This document shows positions 5,428-6,948 of a DNA stretch of 6,948 nucleotides, piece by piece. The notes under the pieces were generated by a model. The model saw only the letters and a list, made by a program, of their open reading frames with translations, was not told the origin of the DNA and did not search any database. Made by a program: the position numbers and the translations under genes. Source of the stretch: Alphaproteobacteria bacterium. Its GTDB lineage: Bacteria > Pseudomonadota > Alphaproteobacteria > SMXP01. Positions within the stretch are counted from its first letter, which is position 1, and each line of letters begins with the position of its first letter. The DNA lies in the NCBI GenBank assembly GCA_021774995.1, contig JAJFIM010000400.1, positions 1 through 6,948 on the forward strand, read 5' to 3'.

Positions 5428-6948
5428 TTAGAAGTTCAGGGTCGTCCGGAAGTAGTAGAAACCTCCATTGATCCCATAAGGCACGCCCCGCAGCGGGTAT
5501 TTGACGTTGCCAAAAGACGTGTTCGGCGGTCCGCCAAATCCGGCGCCGTCAGTAATCCAGCGAATGACCGCGTTGTTGGGCAGTGCGTCCGGCTTTTTGT
5601 CGAACACATTATTTGCCCCCACCGCAATATTCAGATGCTCATTGATGTCCAGAGAGAACTCAAGATCGACAATAAAGGCGGCGTCCACCTTGGTGTTCCC
5701 GGCGGGATCAATGCCAAATGGCGTGACGGGCCCACATGCGACATCCGTCGGGCACCCAAAAAGATCTTCAGCCGTGAAGAAGCCGTTGGACGTGCTACCG
5801 AAATAATTCACCCGCACAAGAGAGGCCAGGTTTTGCCAGGCATAGTCGAAGGTCAGAGTAATTCTCTCCGAAGGCTGAACGTCTTCGACAAAGGTCTCGC
5901 TGACCCGGTTGAAGAACACATTCGGATCGATCCCGGCAGGCGCCATTCTTTTCTGGACTTTGGTCTCATTCAGCGCCACCGCCAAAGTGGTGGTCAAATT
6001 GCCCGGACCAAATTCCGATTCGTAGCTGGCCACGATATCGATGCCCCGCGTGCGCGTATCGAGCGCATTAAAGAACACCGCGCCTTGACCGATAGAACGC
6101 GAGGTGAGCGCTGTTACTGCACTGGTGAGACCCAGAGTTGTCAACTCGCCAACGCCCAACGCCTGACTAAAGGCGATCCGGTCATCAATTTCGATCTGGA
6201 AGGCGTCGACGGTAACGGTGAGGCCCGGCACGTTATCCCAGACAAAACCAACGCTGTAATTGGTTGACGTTTCGAAATCGAGCTTGGAAATACCGAGCGC
6301 TTGCGAGAAAGGATCGTTCAGATTGGCGATCAGGGTCTGCGTCAAACCGCTGGCGCCGCCTTGCGTCACCACGGAGGTGAAGCCCTGCTGTTGCAGAGAC
6401 GCCGCCCTAAAGCCTTTCGAGAATGTGCCCCGCAAGGCCACGCCATCCATGACCTCATAGCGCGCGCCGACTTTTCCTGAGACCTTGTCGCCGACGTCTG
6501 AATAATTCTCCCAGCGCACCGCGCCGCTCAGCAACAGATTGTCGAGAACATTGGTTTCAACATCGAGATAAAGCGCGATGTTGTCCCGGTCGATTTTCCC
6601 TGCAGCGCTTGGGCTGTATCCAGGGAAAGCCTGTATGCCGCAATTGGCCGTTTGAGCCGGGTCAACAACGGAAGGGAACGCCAGGAGCGCATCGGTCGTG
6701 CCGCATTGATAAGAAGCGGGATCGCCCTGCGAGATCCGGTACGTCTCTTCACGCTGTTCAAATCCAGCCGCAACGTAGAGCGGATTGGACAGTCCAATGT
6801 CGACCTGACCATTGAGATCAACATTGAAGATGACCTGGTCAACTTTCAATGACCCAGAGAACACATCATTCGGTCCGGAATTGGCCGCTATATCTGCATT
6901 CGTCGCGCCCGGATTGTTGAATAAATACTCCGCGGAAATCGATGCGTT
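5428..6948 (-). CDS. TonB-dependent outer-membrane receptor, C-terminal beta-barrel part (N-terminus outside window)
   Basis: The frame is open for 506 codons from the right edge (first complete codon 6946-6948) to the TAA at 5428-5430. The visible part consists of amphipathic, aromatic-rich beta strands typical of the 22-stranded barrel. It includes ALRGTFSKGFRAASLQQQGF (about window residues 171-190), a well-known barrel stretch, the FETSTNYSVGFVWDNVPGLTVTVDAFQIEIDDRI strand pair a little further on, and VGANNVFDKKP near the end. The protein ends in YYFRTTLNF, with the C-terminal Phe used for BAM-mediated outer-membrane insertion. The signal peptide, TonB box and plug domain lie beyond the window. 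Two Cys pairs (about residues 82/103, and CPTDVAC further on) sit in predicted loops. Such receptors import siderophores, vitamins, sugars or other large or scarce solutes using TonB energy. The neighbouring sulfatase operon suggests a sulfated organic substrate, but this is inference. The gene has its own terminator. Confidence 0.93.
   Translation of the reverse strand, partial: NASISAEYLFNNPGATNADIAANSGPNDVFSGSLKVDQVIFNVDLNGQVDIGLSNPLYVAAGFEQREETYRISQGDPASYQCGTTDALLAFPSVVDPAQTANCGIQAFPGYSPSAAGKIDRDNIALYLDVETNVLDNLLLSGAVRWENYSDVGDKVSGKVGARYEVMDGVALRGTFSKGFRAASLQQQGFTSVVTQGGASGLTQTLIANLNDPFSQALGISKLDFETSTNYSVGFVWDNVPGLTVTVDAFQIEIDDRIAFSQALGVGELTTLGLTSAVTALTSRSIGQGAVFFNALDTRTRGIDIVASYESEFGPGNLTTTLAVALNETKVQKRMAPAGIDPNVFFNRVSETFVEDVQPSERITLTFDYAWQNLASLVRVNYFGSTSNGFFTAEDLFGCPTDVACGPVTPFGIDPAGNTKVDAAFIVDLEFSLDINEHLNIAVGANNVFDKKPDALPNNAVIRWITDGAGFGGPPNTSFGNVKYPLRGVPYGINGGFYYFRTTLNF

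Noticed and set aside
5635..6267. Plus-strand open frame of about 210 codons inside the receptor gene
   Set aside because: It is antisense to the TonB receptor barrel, has no domain or Shine-Dalgarno support, and is Arg/His rich like other shadow frames here.
6862..6864. GTG at 6864 as the start of the receptor
   Set aside because: The frame stays open for 28 more codons to the window edge with receptor-like sequence, and a protein starting here would lack the signal peptide, TonB box and plug.

Overview
The window comes from a Gram-negative, probably alphaproteobacterial chromosome. The evidence is a TonB-dependent outer-membrane receptor, a sulfatase with a Tat-like signal, and a HisC-type aminotransferase whose sequence (an N-terminal Y-x-P-G-x-S-K-x-E-G block and a GPGDE...YGF core) resembles alphaproteobacterial HisC. 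Base composition is moderately GC-rich throughout. This assignment is inference; there is no rRNA or other phylogenetic marker in the window.

All five protein genes lie on the minus strand, so transcription runs from high to low coordinates. In that order they are: the C-terminal barrel half of a TonB-dependent receptor (enters at 6948, stops at 5428) followed by a clear rho-independent terminator (5364-5403); a 183-bp intergenic region holding a TATAAT box, a perfect 24-bp-arm hairpin and a small palindrome; and then four closely spaced genes with gaps of about 39, 43 and 37 bp. These four are a type I sulfatase (5244-3514), a HisC-like PLP aminotransferase (3474-2380), an IclR-family regulator (2336-1530) and an MhpA-like FAD aromatic hydroxylase (1492 to beyond position 1). 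They look like one operon that continues off the left edge.

The gene set suggests an accessory catabolic locus. A substrate would cross the outer membrane through the receptor, lose a sulfate ester in the periplasm, be transaminated in the cytoplasm and be ring-hydroxylated by the flavoprotein, under control of the IclR protein encoded in the same operon. A sulfated phenolic or aromatic amino compound would fit all the steps, but the substrate is not shown by the sequence. The points most worth following are this combination, the unusual active-site residues of the sulfatase, and the hairpin at the 5' end of the predicted operon mRNA. No RNA genes, CRISPR arrays, insertion sequences or phage genes were seen.
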